Positions 11,982 to 25,490 of a stretch of 64,000 bases of DNA are shown piece after piece; position 1 is the first letter of the stretch; the number at the start of each line of letters is the position of its first letter. The position numbers and the translations under genes are program-made. The notes under the pieces were generated by a model. It worked only from the letters and a program-made list of their open reading frames with translations, searched no databases and was not told the DNA's origin. Origin of the DNA: Lingula anatina (lineage: Eukaryota > Brachiopoda > Lingulata > Lingulida > Lingulidae); assembly GCF_001039355.2 (NCBI RefSeq), contig NW_019775612.1, forward strand, positions 64,885 through 128,884. The letters run 5' to 3'.

Positions 11982-14900
11982 ATGCTCTCTATTGGCACCA
12001 AGTTCCTGGTGGTGAGCCAGGTTTTTACAGTGGTGACATTGCACCAAGTCATCAACTTGTACCAAAACTGGAAGGACACGAGTGCTTGGCAGGCTGTTTT
12101 CAGGGGTAGGCCTTCTAGTAGCGTGTACATGTGCTAGTAAAACGTGTCCACATTGCTTTACGTTACCCTCTTCCAAGGCCACATGCTTATTTATACCCAG
12201 TATTTATATATATTCCTCTGGCCAATTTAATATTTTATTTCACGCTTTAATTATTTACGCTGTACAGAGAATTGTTTCTCCTTTGGCTTATAAATAACAT
12301 CTCATCATGCGTTCACCTGACCTCTTATAGAGAGTAGCTTTACGTTACGTTTGTCGGATTGGGATTTTAAACTCACTTAAGCATGTAGAGGAGGAGGTAA
12401 GATGGAGAAATGCAAACCCAGGGTCAATTGGTGTCCCGGTTACTGAACCCTGAAGTCGCTTTATTAAGCGTCTGACGTTATTCAGTGAGGGGGTTCCATA
12501 TCAAACCAACACTGTACTGCACATTCATGGCGGTACCCGCACCAAAACGCAGTAGATACATATATGCAAAGATGCCGTATTGTTTGCAGAGCACATGTAC
12601 CTTGGTTTTGAACTTAAGTTTAAATGGTAGTGGTAAACATGCATGTGTCCCGTAAGCGGTGCATATCACGTGCTGTAATAATTAAAAAAAGATTCAAGGA
12701 AACTGCTTGAGGTAATCCTAAAACAATGTTTATTTCATGCCCAATGGTCGTCGGCTTACTATAACCTACAAAGACATATTTGAATTTCATATTTCTAAAA
12801 ACCCGGTAGTGTTATGCAATTTATCTTCATTCTGTGTTGTACAATTTACCTTCAAATCAAATCTAAATCAATGAAAAACACTCTTCACAGTAAAACACAG
12901 ATGATAAATATACATACTTTTAAAATTTGGCAGAAAGGGGAGACCTACTGATGTCTTTTAAACAGTGAAAATACTGGTAGTTTGTCACCTGTACAATTTC
13001 AAATAATAGTTGTGGTTGTAAAAACCGATGTGACCGTTATCAGTTATGTTGAACCTTTTAATTCGCCAAACTATTGACATGAATAATTTCAAATTTATAA
13101 AGCATTGATATCACGGCTGCCTGATACACCAGAGGTAGTCTTGTTCAAGACAGTCCCAGGTCTAATTAACCGTTACAACATGTACACTGAAACCTTCCTA
13201 CTTGGGCATGGCATGTTGGCTGATAAGACACGCCTAATAGATTTTTAGCAAGCAGGAAACCGTATGATCTACAGGGGGTAATATACTGCTCACCGTCCAT
13301 ATTACCTCAAACATTCTGATCTTTTAGATTTAATCATTAAATTTCACTTTTATCACTACATGAATAAATCTTTTTAATTTTCCTTTTTATTCTTTGTAAG
13401 GACTAGTGGTATTCTTCACGGGTTCCGGAGGTCTTGTCACCTATTACATATACAGGAAACGACCCGCTAAAAGCCACACGTGGAGGACGGTGTTACTACA
13501 GTACACTCTTACACAAATCTTCCGAATTATTGTGTATTTTTCTCTCAGAAATTTCGAGACAGCAAGCAAAAACGTCAGCAAGATGCAAGAAGATGCGTTA
13601 ATGTTTTACATTCGCACGCTGGAAAATTCGGAGTTTGGCAAGAAGCACAATTATTCTCAGATGCGGACGAGGGAAGATTTTTTGAAACTGCACCCAGTTT
13701 TGTCTTACGCCGACCTTAAACCTTACATTGACAAAACTGTAGCTGGCGATAAAAAACCAATCAAATGTTAAAAAAGCTTCTGTTTACTACTTTAAGCTTT
13801 AAGAAAGCTGGGCTATGGGATAACCTAAAACGCTAGATATCACGAGGTCAGAATAGGAGTCAAGAAAAAACTTTACTGACAGTGGCTTAAGAACTGGACC
13901 ATAAGCCGGGATGTATGCTTTCTTTCCTAGTTATTTGGTTTCACCACGTGTGGTGTATGACGTCACTACCGAAAACGAGGTCCATTATTTACATGTTCTC
14001 TTCGCCCTAAAAGATCCTGATATTGGGGCTTTCGACTTCTCTTTACCTTCTGTTGCTACCCGGTTTTGTCAAACTTTGGAACATCAGTGGCCACAGCTAT
14101 GTGACGATATAGAACATGGTACCCTGAACACCAATTTGGCCATACCCAATGACATCAGGGGAAAGTTGCAGACCGATATGAGGGCGGATCCCCAAAGAGC
14201 TGTTGAAGTTCGACGGATCATAAGGCAGGGCTTTGACGGAATTGTGCGCCGTCTATGGCCGGAATGTAACGCAGCTATTATGTTGAGTTCGGGTTCTCTT
14301 CTTCCTGAGGCCGAAGGATTGAAGAAGCATTATATGAAAGATGTTTCATTTTATAATCACCTCCATGCAGCTACGGAGGGGTTTTTCGGTTTTTGTAACG
14401 CTGCCGACAACGGCCAAACGCGATTCATTATATTTTCTTCAGTTTGATATTTTCTTTATAACACACGCTTGATTCTTTAACTGTTTTAATTCTCTTTTTT
14501 GTATTCATTGTGTATAAGTTTTTTATCCCCCAATCAGGTACATATTGGACAGTGTTATGAACTAGTTATAACAACTGCGGTTGCCATGCTTTACAGACAA
14601 GGTGACGTGGTGAAGATAGTGGATTTTCACAACCAGGTTCCAGTATACGAGTTCCAATATACCTGTAGGTAACTCCTACTTATTAGTTAACATCCACAAA
14701 AAAGTAATGTGTATTTCATGGAACTGTAGAACATACAATAATTTGTCACCTGTAATTTGTCACCTGTACAATTTCAAATAATAGTTGTGGTTTTATAAAC
14801 TGATGTGACCGTTATCAGTTGTGTTGAACTTTTTAGTTCGCCAAACTACCTGTATTGACATGAATAATTTCAAATTTGTAAAACATTGATATCACGGCTG

Positions 14901-15901
14901 TCTTTTATTAGATACCAATTTAGGTTGTAACTAAACTGACAAAAACTTTGATTGTCGGGATAGAACCATCAACCAGTGGAAATTAAGTGAAGAAATATTT
15001 AAGTTAAATCCGTCTTAATGTCGCTATTATGTTTTATTTCAGACTGGGGCAGATGTTTACTTAGAAATAATGACCGAGGGGGCCTTTGTCCACGCACTCC
15101 GAGGAGCAGCCAAGCGCATCGATGTTAACATAGTTGAATATACTGCGACGGAGAACGTCAACTTTGAAGCTATCGCTGGTAAGTTAATCCATGACAGATC
15201 TTGCATCTTTTGGTTTGCTTTAATTATGGATATAGATGAAAGATATAATCTAATGTCACAACCTACTGCACATAACAATATAATACGTTTTTTTTTTCAG
15301 AAGCTCTACAAAATGGACGACACTACGTATTGTTTATGGAGTTGTCAGAAAACTCGAACAAGGACCAAGCGAGAATGACTTCACAACAGAAACAGATGGC
15401 AAGGGCTTTTGTATTATTTCTTTGTTTTGCATACTTTTTTCAAGTGGCAAGTACTAGTAGGAAATTTAACAAGTTTTCAGATGTGTGCTGTTTGTTATTA
15501 GGATAAAGTGAAAACTATGCACACTTACTTTGTAAACAGTTTCTGATGAAAATGTATTCAAAGTGAAAAAAACATTCTCACAGGGGTATGCTTTACTGTG
15601 CTGGCAATGTTGAAATCCACTGCATTTAGAGTTAATACAAGAGATTTCACTATAGATTTATCTGTATATGTTTTAGTTTGAAGACGTTTTGTATGAAGAA
15701 CACGAAGTTTACAGGATGTTGAGAGATAATGGAAGTATTCTCCCCATGAAAGTTATCCATGTGAAGACCGGTGCGTTCAATGTCTTGAAGGACGCCGTAG
15801 TGGAAAGCAACCCTCGTACAAGTCGATTACAGTACAAGACACCGCGCGTGCTGAGGGCACCTGATCGTCTGCGCGTTCTGTGGAACTCCCGCCTGTCTTG
15901 A
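11982..15901 (+). pseudogene. GH3-domain pseudogene, array unit 2
   Basis: All six exons can be located: 11982-12105, 13401 to about 14447 (broken), 14538-14668, 15043-15178, 15301-15398 and 15677-15901. Exon 2 has lost about 97 bp near 13765, removing the SGTTGK adenylate-binding motif and shifting the frame. A four-base insertion lies near 13835. The 3' end of exon 2 and its donor are deleted, so the frame closes at 14447. Exon 3 has a six-base in-frame insertion at its end. Exon 4 has lost seven bases and contains an early stop near 15060. Exons 1, 5 and 6 remain open. Intron 5 starts with GC (15399). Confidence 0.88.
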
Positions 15902-16270
15902 TGGGTGGGACGCAGCCTTTAGTTTAGTTTTCTGGTTTTTGACCAGGTTTTGGCCAATAACACTGCCAATTGGTTATTGATTTATCAAGTGCTTTTACCA
16001 TGAAACTGCAGCTTTCGTTTTTATAGATAGATAGTTGTTGTTGTTCTGGTTGTGTCTGTAGTTAGGCTGTCATTTGAAATATCATTATTACCATGATGGT
16101 TGGGATACAGCCTCTAGTTTAGTTTTCTTGGTATTGACCGAGAAGACTGCCAACTGGTTTATTGATATATCAAGTGCTTATGTCATGTAACTGCAGCTTT
16201 CGTTTATATACCCCTGTAGATAGATACTTGTTGTTGTTGTTGCTGTAGTTGGGCTGTCATTTGAGATATT
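15902..16270. repeat. Two tandem copies of the GH3 3' flank
   Basis: The sequence just after the unit 2 stop (TTTAGTTTAGTTTTCT through the GTTGTT run and TGTCATTTGA) occurs twice, at about 15902-16086 and 16094-16270. A similar doubling follows unit 3 (23201-23560). It is local tandem duplication of noncoding sequence. Confidence 0.6.
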
Positions 16271-17056
16271 ATCTTTATTACCATCTTTATCACCACTTAA
16301 ACGTATTATTAATTAAAAAGTAATTACTTTTATACAATTATATCACATTGAACACAATAACAAAAAGGAGTTAACATAATAATTTTTCCGCTCTTTTAAT
16401 AAAACTTGCGTGAATGAATGGTGGTAGAACGTACAACAATGACTTGCTGTCGAGAATATCCCTATTATATTTTTATTGTTTAAATGCGGCCAAGGATTGC
16501 TCTCTGCTTTTCCTTCAATTCGGGAAAATCAAATTTCCCTTACCGCCGAACACTTAGAAAACCAGCTTTCATGAACTGAGGTAACTTTGTGCAACAAATT
16601 GATGTGCACTTGTGTTAAAATTACTCCAACACTTTTTGGCTTTTCATACAGTCTGGCGAAGTGTGTGAAAATGAATGGGGGTATACACTATGGGGACAAA
16701 GGGACCAGGCAACTGTGAACTTATTTTTTTTTAAATTTTTAATATATATTCGGCTTGTCTGTAAGCTGGCTTATAGAAATGTAGACCTTACGTACAGGGA
16801 AGCAGTGTTATGCAGTACAACTATTATGTGGAGGTTGATTTATTGAACCATAAAGAAATAGTGCCTTTGTTACAAAATTGTAAAGCGATGTTGTATAGAC
16901 AGATTAATTCTAATCTTACCGTCTGAGATATTTATACAGACATAAATGTTAAGGAATTTGAAAGATTGCTGCAGTTCAATGTTACTCCTGTATATGTCCT
17001 TATTGACTAGGCATAACAGAACCACTCACATGGATAAAAATTGACAGTACAGGTTT

Positions 17057-17091
17057 CTTTTTTATTTTATTTTATTTTATTTTATTTTATT

Positions 17092-17122
<31 letters not shown>

Positions 17123-17131
17123 TTATTTTAT
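17057..17131. repeat. TTTTA/TTTA microsatellite
   Basis: Uninterrupted five-base and then four-base T-rich repeats. The reading frame across it is an artefact of the repeat. Confidence 0.9.
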
Positions 17132-18186
17132 TGCCAATACAATTGTATACTCAGTGCATTGAACTACGGTGTACATGTATATGGAAAGATGTCTATCTCG
17201 GATTTTTAAAAAAAGCACATGGAAACACTCTTGTTATCTGCTAAATATGTATTATAGGAGAAGCAAGGTTGCACACACTGTTGTACACTTCTTGTCCATC
17301 AGATGTATATATTATACGGCAGGGGTGGATCTAGGATTATTGTAAGGGGGTCCGGGAAACGACCGTTTCTATCTAGTATATTTCCAATCCGTTTAGCCCC
17401 TTAATACACTAGACGCACATTTGGAAAAATTCTGTGTACTGTCCCACAGTCAGTTCAATTAAAAATTCACAAGCTCCCCGCACCGATTTTTGGACTGTTC
17501 ACATGGTTGCACACCCACTCTGTCGCGTTTGTGAAATAAAGGATACAAAACTGAATAGGTTGTCGAGAATTTCTTCACGCCTATATCTGCCTGTCATTGG
17601 ACAAATGGACGTGGGACCCGCAGGGGAAAGCGTTGCTGCGTTATCCAGCCTAATGCTTGTTTGTGTGACAATTTATGGGTTAGTTGCGAAGTAAAAACAA
17701 CAACGTCTTAATATTCTTTCACTTTATTCATTTACAATTTTCCACATAAGTCTCGTAGAGGAAAGCGTAATTTTGTTGTCCAGATTGATGCATGTTTGTA
17801 ATGGGGTTGAGCTCATCTTTATAAAAATAGTTCTTGATGTCTGGTTCATAACGGCTATGAAAATGAATCAACGATGTATATCTAAAATAGCATCATCCAG
17901 TAAGGTCAAATAAAACACTTTTTCAAAGTCAGTTTTTAAGCTAGATTGGATATTTTCATTTAGATATTCAAAATATTTGATACAAGTATTAGATACACAA
18001 GGCAGCAAAGTTGTCAAATGTACAGAAAAAAGCAGAAAATAATTATGCACAAAATAGGCTCTGTCAATTCTGATGCATTAATACATTATGCTTAACTGCA
18101 AAGTCAACATCTTATTTTACTCCATCACAACAGGTAGTACCGATGTAAGTAAAATGTGTACCAACATAAGTGTTCAGGCTCAAGAG

Positions 18187-18330
18187 GTCTTCACGCCCAT
18201 GGAGGTTTAAAGCCACACCTTGAAAACGCCAGTATGTAAAAAATTAATTTTCACACAAAGGCATAGGTCTTCAAGCCAATGGAAGTGACATGGAAGTGAC
18301 ACCACACCTTGAAAACGCCAAAATGTAAAC
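18187..18330. repeat. Imperfect tandem duplication
   Basis: The words GGTCTTCA, CC.ATGGA and CACACCTTGAAAACGCCA followed by ATGTAAA occur in the same order twice, at about 18187-18240 and 18268-18330. I see no coding potential. Confidence 0.55.
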
Positions 18331-18501
18331 AAGAGATAGCTGTACTGAAATGAGTTTATTTCCATTTTCAATACTTCTTTTTTACGTAAAACAAATTGAC
18401 AAATTTACTGTCATTTTTATACGACAACCAAAAATTATTATTTGTTTGTCAAGACCCCCCCCCCCCCCCGCCCCGACAATTCTTCTATGTGACCTAGAGA
18501 T

Positions 18502-18514
18502 TGGCCTTTGACCT
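18502..18514. promoter_or_regulatory. Candidate DR1 site upstream of unit 3
   Basis: TGGCCT, one base, TGACCT, about 340 bp upstream of the unit 3 first ATG and at the same relative place as in units 2 and 5. Inferred only. Confidence 0.3.
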
Positions 18515-18846
18515 ACTGTTCCTCTGGTTTATACCTGTCGTCACTATGTTTATTGATTAAATCGTGGAAGCGGCACTTTCTTGAACGTGGCATTCTATCA
18601 GCATGATCTGGATATGCACGTACACACGATTTCAAACACACCCACCAGATTAAGAGTGATGTACCAATTCAGCAACGCCATTCAGCAAACTTCGTCTACA
18701 TGTGAATGTACTTATTATGCTCAACCTGTGCTGCAGGCAAGGCATCGAACAGGGAGTTAAGTTGACTTGGATATTCTTAAAGCTATTATCTTTCGGTGAA
18801 GAACATAGACGGTTAATTAACTAGACAGGCGTTCCAAACTACCAAA

Positions 18847-21800
18847 ATGCTCTCTATAGGTACCAAGTTCCTGGTGATGAGCCAGGTTTTTACAGCGGTA
18901 ACTTTGTACCAAGTCATCAACTTGTTCCATAACTGGAAGGACACGAGTGCCTGGCAGACTGCTTTCAGGGGTAGGCCAGCTATATTACTTATATAACACG
19001 TATCCACATTGCTTTATGTTACTCTCTTCCAAATTCCAAGACCACAGGTTGATTTTTACCGAGTATTTACAGATATTCGTGTGGCACTCTATATATTTTA
19101 TTTTATTTTAATAAAATTCGTATGCAGGGTCAATCGATGTCCCAGTTACTGAACTCAAAAGTCGCTTTATCAAGCGTCTGACCTTATTCAGCGAGCAGGG
19201 TCCATATCAAACCAACACTGTACTACACATTCATGGCAATATGCAAAGAGGGCGTACCATTTGCAGAGCACATGTACCTTGGTTTTGAACTAAGTTTGAA
19301 TGGTGGGGGTATACATGCATGTGTCCCGTAAACGTTGCATATCACGCACTGCAATAATTCAAAAAGAAGAGGAAACTGCTTGCGGTTATCCTAAAACAAT
19401 GTTTATTCCATGCCCAATGATTTGCGGCTTAATATAATCTTCAAAGGCATTGAATTTCATATGTCTATAACACGGTAGTGTTATGCAATTTACCTTCAAT
19501 CTGTGTTGTACAGTTTTCTTCACTCTTAGATTCAAATTTGAATCAGGGGGAAAATTCTCTTCAGAGTAATAAACGTAGATGACAAATATACACCCTTTGG
19601 AATTTGACAGAAAGGGTAGACCTATTGATGCCTCCCAAATAGTGAAAAAACTAATAGTTTGGTTTTGCTATTGCCATCTGGCTCTTTTGCTTCCTCCCAC
19701 CAAACAAAGACACCAGAGACTGGTTCAAGACAGTCCCAGATCAGAGCGTCATGTACACTGTAACCTTCCTACCAGGAGAATATATTTTCATGCTTAAGGC
19801 AACTTTTAATTACAAACGTGTTCTTAGTACTGAGTTTTTTGTTATCTTGTTTTCGAGTCGAACAGAAATACAATAGATATTCAGGTAATATCGCAAAGAT
19901 AAAATAACATTTAGCCCATATAGGTATAATCTCCTAAGCATGATGGCTGATAAGAAACGCCTTATATATTTATGGTAAGCGGGAATTCGTATGAACTTAT
20001 ATACTGATCACCGCCCATATTACCTAAACACATTCTGATCTTTTAAATTTGATCCTTAAATTTCACTTTTATCACTATATGAATTAATCAACTTTTTAAT
20101 TTCCCTTTTTGTTTTTTGTTAGGGCTAGTGGTATTCTTCACGGGTGCCGGAGGTCTTGTCACCTATGACATATACAGGAAACGACCCGCTAAAAGCCACA
20201 CGTGGAGGACGGTGTTACTACAGTACACTCTTACACAAATGTTCCGAGTGTTTGGGTATTTTTCTCTTAGGAATTTCCAGACAGTAAGCAAGAACATCAG
20301 CAAAATGCAAGAAGATGCATTAATGTTTTACATTCGCACGCTGGAAAATACGGAGTTTGGCAAGAACACAATTATTCTCAGATGCGGACGAGGGAAGATT
20401 TTTTGAAACTGCACCCAGTTTTGTCCTATGCCGACCTAAAACCTTACATTGACAAAACTGTAGCTGGCGATAAAAACCAAATCACCCCATTTGACCCGTT
20501 TTACGTCGCCTTCAGGGACAACCGGTAAAAACAAAGCGTTCGTATATACAAAGGAAATGTTTGCCAAACCATCAAAGATGTTTAAAGCTCTTCTCTTTAG
20601 GACTTTAAGATTTAAGAGAGCTGGATTATGGGATGTCCTGAAACGCTATCACGAGGTCAGAATAGGAGTCAAGACAATTTACTGACAGTGGCATAAGAAC
20701 TGGTCCTATAGCCGGGATGTATAAATTCTTTCCAAGTTATTTGGTTTCACCAAGTGTCGTGTATGACGTCACTACCGAAAACGAGGCCCATTATTTACAT
20801 GTACTCTTCGCACTAAAAGATCCTGGTATTGGGACTTTTAACTTCTCTTTCCCGTCTGTTGCTACCCGGTTTTGTCAAACTTTGGAACACCAGTGGCCAC
20901 AGCTATGTGACGATATAGAACACGGTACCCTGAATACAGACTTAGGCATACCGAAAGATATCAGAGAAAAGTTGCAGACCGATATGAGGGCGGATCCCCA
21001 AAGAGCTGTTGAAGTTCGAGGGATCATAAGGCAGGGCTTTGATGGAATTGTGCGCCGTTTATGGCCGGAATGTAACGCAGCTCTCAGGTTGAGTTCGGGT
21101 TCTCTTCTTCCTGAGGCCGAAGTATTGAAGAAGCATTATCTGAGAGATGTTCCGTTTTGTAATCCCGTAGATGCCGCTACTGAGGGGGTTTTCGGGTTTT
21201 GTGACCCTGACGACAACAGCCACACGCGGTTCATTATGACGGCTTCCTTTAATCACTTTGACTTCATCCCTGTGGAGGAAACAGATAAACCCTCTCCCGG
21301 TGTGGTACCCATTGAGGAGGTAAGCACAATTAACAGTAGCTCTAAGACTGCATTCCCATAGATTTAGGTCGATCCATCTAGATCGACCTAACTCCCTGGG
21401 GGTTCATGCTAAATTGATGTCAGCCGAGCGCTCACGGTAGTTAACTACCCCCTTACATCTTTTAGCAGGCGGGACAGACGCTTAAGCTGACTGTAATCTA
21501 ATGAATCTCCCACAGGGGTAGATCGATCAAAAATCTGTGGGAATGGGGTCTTAGGAGGCAATTGCGCACTGGCCTCTCCTCAGGTTTTCCTAATTCTTTT
21601 CACTGAAAAAAAAAAGGTATAGGGGCAACTCCATATGATGTTCCCTAAAAAATAAATTTTACTGGGTTCCCAAATCTTGCCAAAATCTCATATTTACTGG
21701 AAAAATAATATTTAGCCTATATAATTGATACTTTCTTTATAATACATTGATTCTTTATCTGTTTTAATTGTCTTATTTTTATGCATTGTGTAATATGTTT

Positions 21801-23200
21801 TTATCCACCAACCAGGTACAGATAGGACAGTGTTATGAACTGGTTATAACAACCGCGGTTGCCGTGCGTTACAGACAAGGTGACGTGGTGAAGATAGTGT
21901 ATTTTTACAACCAGGTTCCAGTATATGAGTTCGAATATAGGTAATTCCAACTGATCAGTTTACATCCACAAAAAAGCAGTTAGTATTCCATGAAACTGTA
22001 GAACATAATTTGTCACCTGTACAATTTCTAATGATGGTTGTGTTTTTATAAACTGATGTGACCATTATCAGTTGTGTTGAAACTTTTTTATTCACCTAAT
22101 TATTGAAGTTTTATTGAAGTATTAAAATACTTTCATATTCCTAAGACATAGCACGGTCACTTTTATTATATGACTAAACTAAACTGACTGGAGGCCCCTT
22201 CAGATTTTATTACAAAAACTACTTAACAACACCCAATCGTCAAACTTTGATCGTTGGAAGGGGTTTTTAAACCAATGACAATTAAGTTTGGAAACATTTT
22301 AGTTAAATCCGTTTTAATGTAGCTATTATGTTTTATTTCAGGCTGGGACAAATGTTGAATCTTTTCTGGGAAAAGATGACCGAGGGGGCCTTTGTTCACG
22401 CACTCCGAGGAGCAGCAAAGCGCAATGATGTTGACGTAGTTGAATATACTGCGACGGAGAACGTCAACTTTGAAGCTATCGCTGGTAAGATTATCCATAG
22501 CAGATCTTTCATCTTCTGGTTTACGTTCATTATGGATGTAGATTGAAGATATAGTTCCATGTTACTTTCCCTTGCGCATAGTAACGTTATACATTTTTTC
22601 AGAGCCTCTACAAAATGGACGGCACTACGTATTGTTTATGGAGTTGTCAGAAAACTCAGACAAGGAACAAAGGAGAATGACTTCACAGCAGAAACAGATG
22701 GCAAGGGCTTTTGTATTATTTCTTCGTTTTGTACACTTTATACACGTATAAATGTTAGTGGGAAATATTACAAGTTATCAGATGCGCGATGTTTGATATT
22801 AGGATAAAATGAAAAATATGCCTTCTTTCTTTCTAAGCAGTTTCTGAAAAATTGTCTTTAAAGTGAAAAACCATTCGTACAAGGGTAGGCCTTACTGTGC
22901 TGGCAATGTTAAAAGTCACTGCATTTAGCGTCAATACAGTCGATACCACTATAGTTTTATCTTAATATGTTTTAGTTTGAAGACGTTTTGTACGAAGAAC
23001 ACGAAGTTTACAAGATGCTGAGAGATAATGGAAGTATTCTCCCCATGAAAGTTATCCAGGTGAAGACCGGTGCGTTCAATGCCTTGAAGAACGCCGTAGT
23101 GGAAAGCAACCCTCTTACAAGTCGATTACAGTACAAGACACCGCGCGTGCTGAGGGCAACTGATCGTCTGCGCGTTCTATGGAACTCTCGCTTGTCGTGA
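18847..23200 (+). pseudogene. GH3-domain pseudogene, array unit 3
   Basis: Exons lie at 18847-18970, 20123-21319, 21816-21940, 22342-22484, 22603-22700 and 22976-23200. Exon 2 is 1197 nt, eight shorter than the intact units. The loss comes from three small deletions: one base near 20364, five near 20511 (just before SGTTGK) and two near 20676, each shifting the frame. Exons 1 and 3-6 remain open and keep correct splice sites, which suggests recent inactivation. Intron 5 begins GC (22701). A MITE sits in intron 2, 26 bp after the exon 2 donor. Sequencing error could mimic single-base changes, but three indels in one exon make that less likely. Confidence 0.82.
21346..21550. mobile_element. MITE, second copy of the TAA family
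   Basis: The same terminal sequences as the element at 2939 are present (GACTGCATTCCCATAGATTT on the left, a slightly mutated complement on the right). The left flank is TAA and the right flank TTA, probably a decayed duplication. Comparison with intron 2 of units 4 and 5 shows the uninterrupted site AGCTCTAATGAGGCA. Confidence 0.75.
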
Positions 23201-23413
23201 TGGGTGGGATACACCCTTTAGTTTAGTTTTCTTGGTTTTGACCAATAACACTGCCAACTGGTTTATTGATTTATCAAGTGCTTATTCCATGTCTTTTCAG
23301 CTTATTCCATGTTATTTGCAGATAGATAGATAGAGAGATAGATACTTGTTGTTGTTGTTGCGGTTGTTGCTGTAGTTTAATTTTCTGAATATTGATCGAG
23401 AACACTGCCAACT

Positions 23414-23450
<37 letters not shown>

Positions 23451-24010
23451 TTTATCAAGTGCTTATTCCTTGTTATTGCAGCTTTCGTTTATATAGATAG
23501 ATACTTGTTGTTGTTGTTGCTGTAGTTGGGCTGTCATTTGAGATATTATCATTATTACCATCATTATCACCCCCTGTACTTATTAATTATCAATTAATTT
23601 TATACAATAATATCACATTGAACACAATAATTAAACATACTAAGTTTGAATTAAAACAACTATGATGAATAGATGATTACATTTTGAAACAGTGTACAAA
23701 TAACCTTAATTTCTACTTTTATATGTACATGTGTGTAAAAAATTAATATACTGCATAATAATAATAATAATTATTATTATTATTTTTTATTATTATTTAA
23801 TATGTATTATTATTATTATTATTTATACTATCATAATTACCATCATTATCACCATCTATACTTATTAATAATCAATTAATTCTTTACAATAATATTACAT
23901 TGAACACAATACTTGATCATACTAATTTTGAATTAAAACAAATATAATGAATAGATGATTACATTTTGAAACAGTATACAAATAACCTTAATTACTACTT
24001 TTATATCTAC
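23201..24010. repeat. Duplicated GH3 3' flank with microsatellites
   Basis: The 3' flank is present twice (about 23201-23370 and 23373-23560), interrupted by a poly-T run near 23416. The following segment (ATTACCATCATTATCACC through ATTGAACACAATA) also occurs twice, from about 23560 and 23830, separated by an ATT/AAT microsatellite. Everything is noncoding. Confidence 0.6.
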
Positions 24011-25490
24011 ATATACGTGAGAAATTAATATACTGCATCCTCGGCAACTGTTATGTCAGAATGTTTTCCACTATTTTAATAAAACGTGCGTGAATGAATG
24101 GTGGTAGAACGTACAGCAATGACTTGCCGTCGAGAGAATCCCTATTATATTTTTATTGTTTAAATACGGCCAAGGACTGCTCTCTGCTTTTCCTTTAATT
24201 CGGGAAAATTAAATTTCCCTTACCACCGAAAACTTAGAAAACCAGCTCGTGTTCCTTTTTTATCTACATGTAGGTCTGCTCCTGTCCGAGCTTCTTTTGA
24301 TGAATGAATATTGAGCAAGCGGTGCCATGTATTTTCATAGTCATTGTAGCCTCTTTCGCAGATGTATATCATTATTGCTTGAAAGCAAAAACCAGCTCCA
24401 TGCATCTGTGGATGTTGTGTAATTATTAATAAACGATTCGATTTCATATTGTTGATTTTATTTATTTTATATCTTAGCAAGTTGATTGAAGACACACATA
24501 TATATATATAAAGGAATATGTGAATTGTGCATGCGGGGAGGTGAACATTTTTAAGGAGTAGTAGCTCAGGCCCGTAGCCAGGGGGGGTCGGGGGTTCGAA
24601 AGAACCGCCCCTTTTGCTGGGAAAAGGTCCACTCTTGGTAAAATTTGATGTAGGTACAAGGAATTTTTATGGGAAAAGGTCCGCTTTTTTCAGAAAAAGA
24701 ACCCCACTTTGGAAATTGCTGGCTACGGGCATGTAGATACTTCTTAGGGTGCAGATATGCGTGGGACGCATTCCTACAAGTACATGTAGTCCATGAGGCC
24801 GAAAATACGTCGAGAAATGAACATGCTATTCCATTTTATTGTGAGTGGTATGAACACCAAATGCCAAAAAACAATTACTTTCGGGTCCGTTAATTCCAAA
24901 TTCCTTGCCAATATCTCATGATTTGAAGAATTAGACTGGAACCTTTTTCCTGTCAATGTTGTGAGTCGGCCAGCAAATGGGAGCAGTCAAATTGACGCCT
25001 GCTCTCTTGTGACCTTGACAGTTACTTTTATAGGAAAGCTGGGAGCGTGAGTGAGTACAACTCAAGCATCAAGCCATACCCGACAAAAACGGCAAAGTCA
25101 TATTAGCCTTATTACCGGCAATATAAGCCTTCCTATTGGTTAGAAGGTATAATTGTTCAGAAAGGACAGAAAGATTTGTTTTTGCTGACGACTTACATGT
25201 ACGAAAATGTGGCACATATAGTGTGATTAACGACCTTGAATATTCATTTCATTTATAATCTTGGTATCAAAATCATTAAACAGAAATTACATTCGCGAAA
25301 ATGGAAATGGTTTGAAAAGATAGCGAAGTACACCTTATAACCTAAAGACGTGCTGCACTAGTATGTCAAATACACGGCTGAGTCTTTTGCTGTACTTGCT
25401 AACTGTGATTTAATATTTCTAGATACTATACCTTTTTATCTTTCAGGGACGAACTGAGGATTAACAACTAGACAAGCGTTCCAAACCAGA
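24011..25490. other. Intergenic DNA between units 3 and 4
   Basis: It is nearly identical to the interval after unit 4 (about 33250-34738), so a long segment including this flank was duplicated recently. It contains the conserved block at 24164-24247 and a foldback MITE at 24570. A 91-codon reverse-strand frame at 24220-24495 is shared with 33472-33747, but only because the DNA is; unit 1 breaks it. No gene is supported. Confidence 0.55.
24570..24730. mobile_element. Foldback MITE, GCCCGTAGCCAG termini
   Basis: The ends are GCCCGTAGCCAG and its complement CTGGCTACGGGC, about 160 bp apart. The inside pairs partly (GGGAAAAGGTCC repeated). Further copies lie at 33822-33981 and, in reverse, at 47546-47713 within a TTLL intron. 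Target duplications are not clear. Confidence 0.7.

Larger units (their letters stand above)
16271..18846. other. Intergenic DNA between GH3 units 2 and 3
   Basis: The first 300 bp are shared array flank, including the conserved block at 16484-16567. The middle is unique to this interval: a (TTTTA)n/(TTTA)n microsatellite at about 17057-17131, a dispersed-repeat fragment at 17321, an imperfect duplication at 18187-18330 and a C homopolymer near 18455. From about 18480 it rejoins the GH3 promoter-side sequence. No gene is supported. Confidence 0.55.

Noticed and set aside
17041-17244. 67-codon frame made of Phe/Ile/Leu
   Set aside because: It is translation of a TTTTA/TTTA microsatellite.
24220-24495. 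91-codon reverse-strand frame, also seen at 33472-33747
   Set aside because: Its conservation only reflects a recent DNA duplication; the corresponding unit 1 sequence near 10150 contains stops, and there is no domain or splice support.
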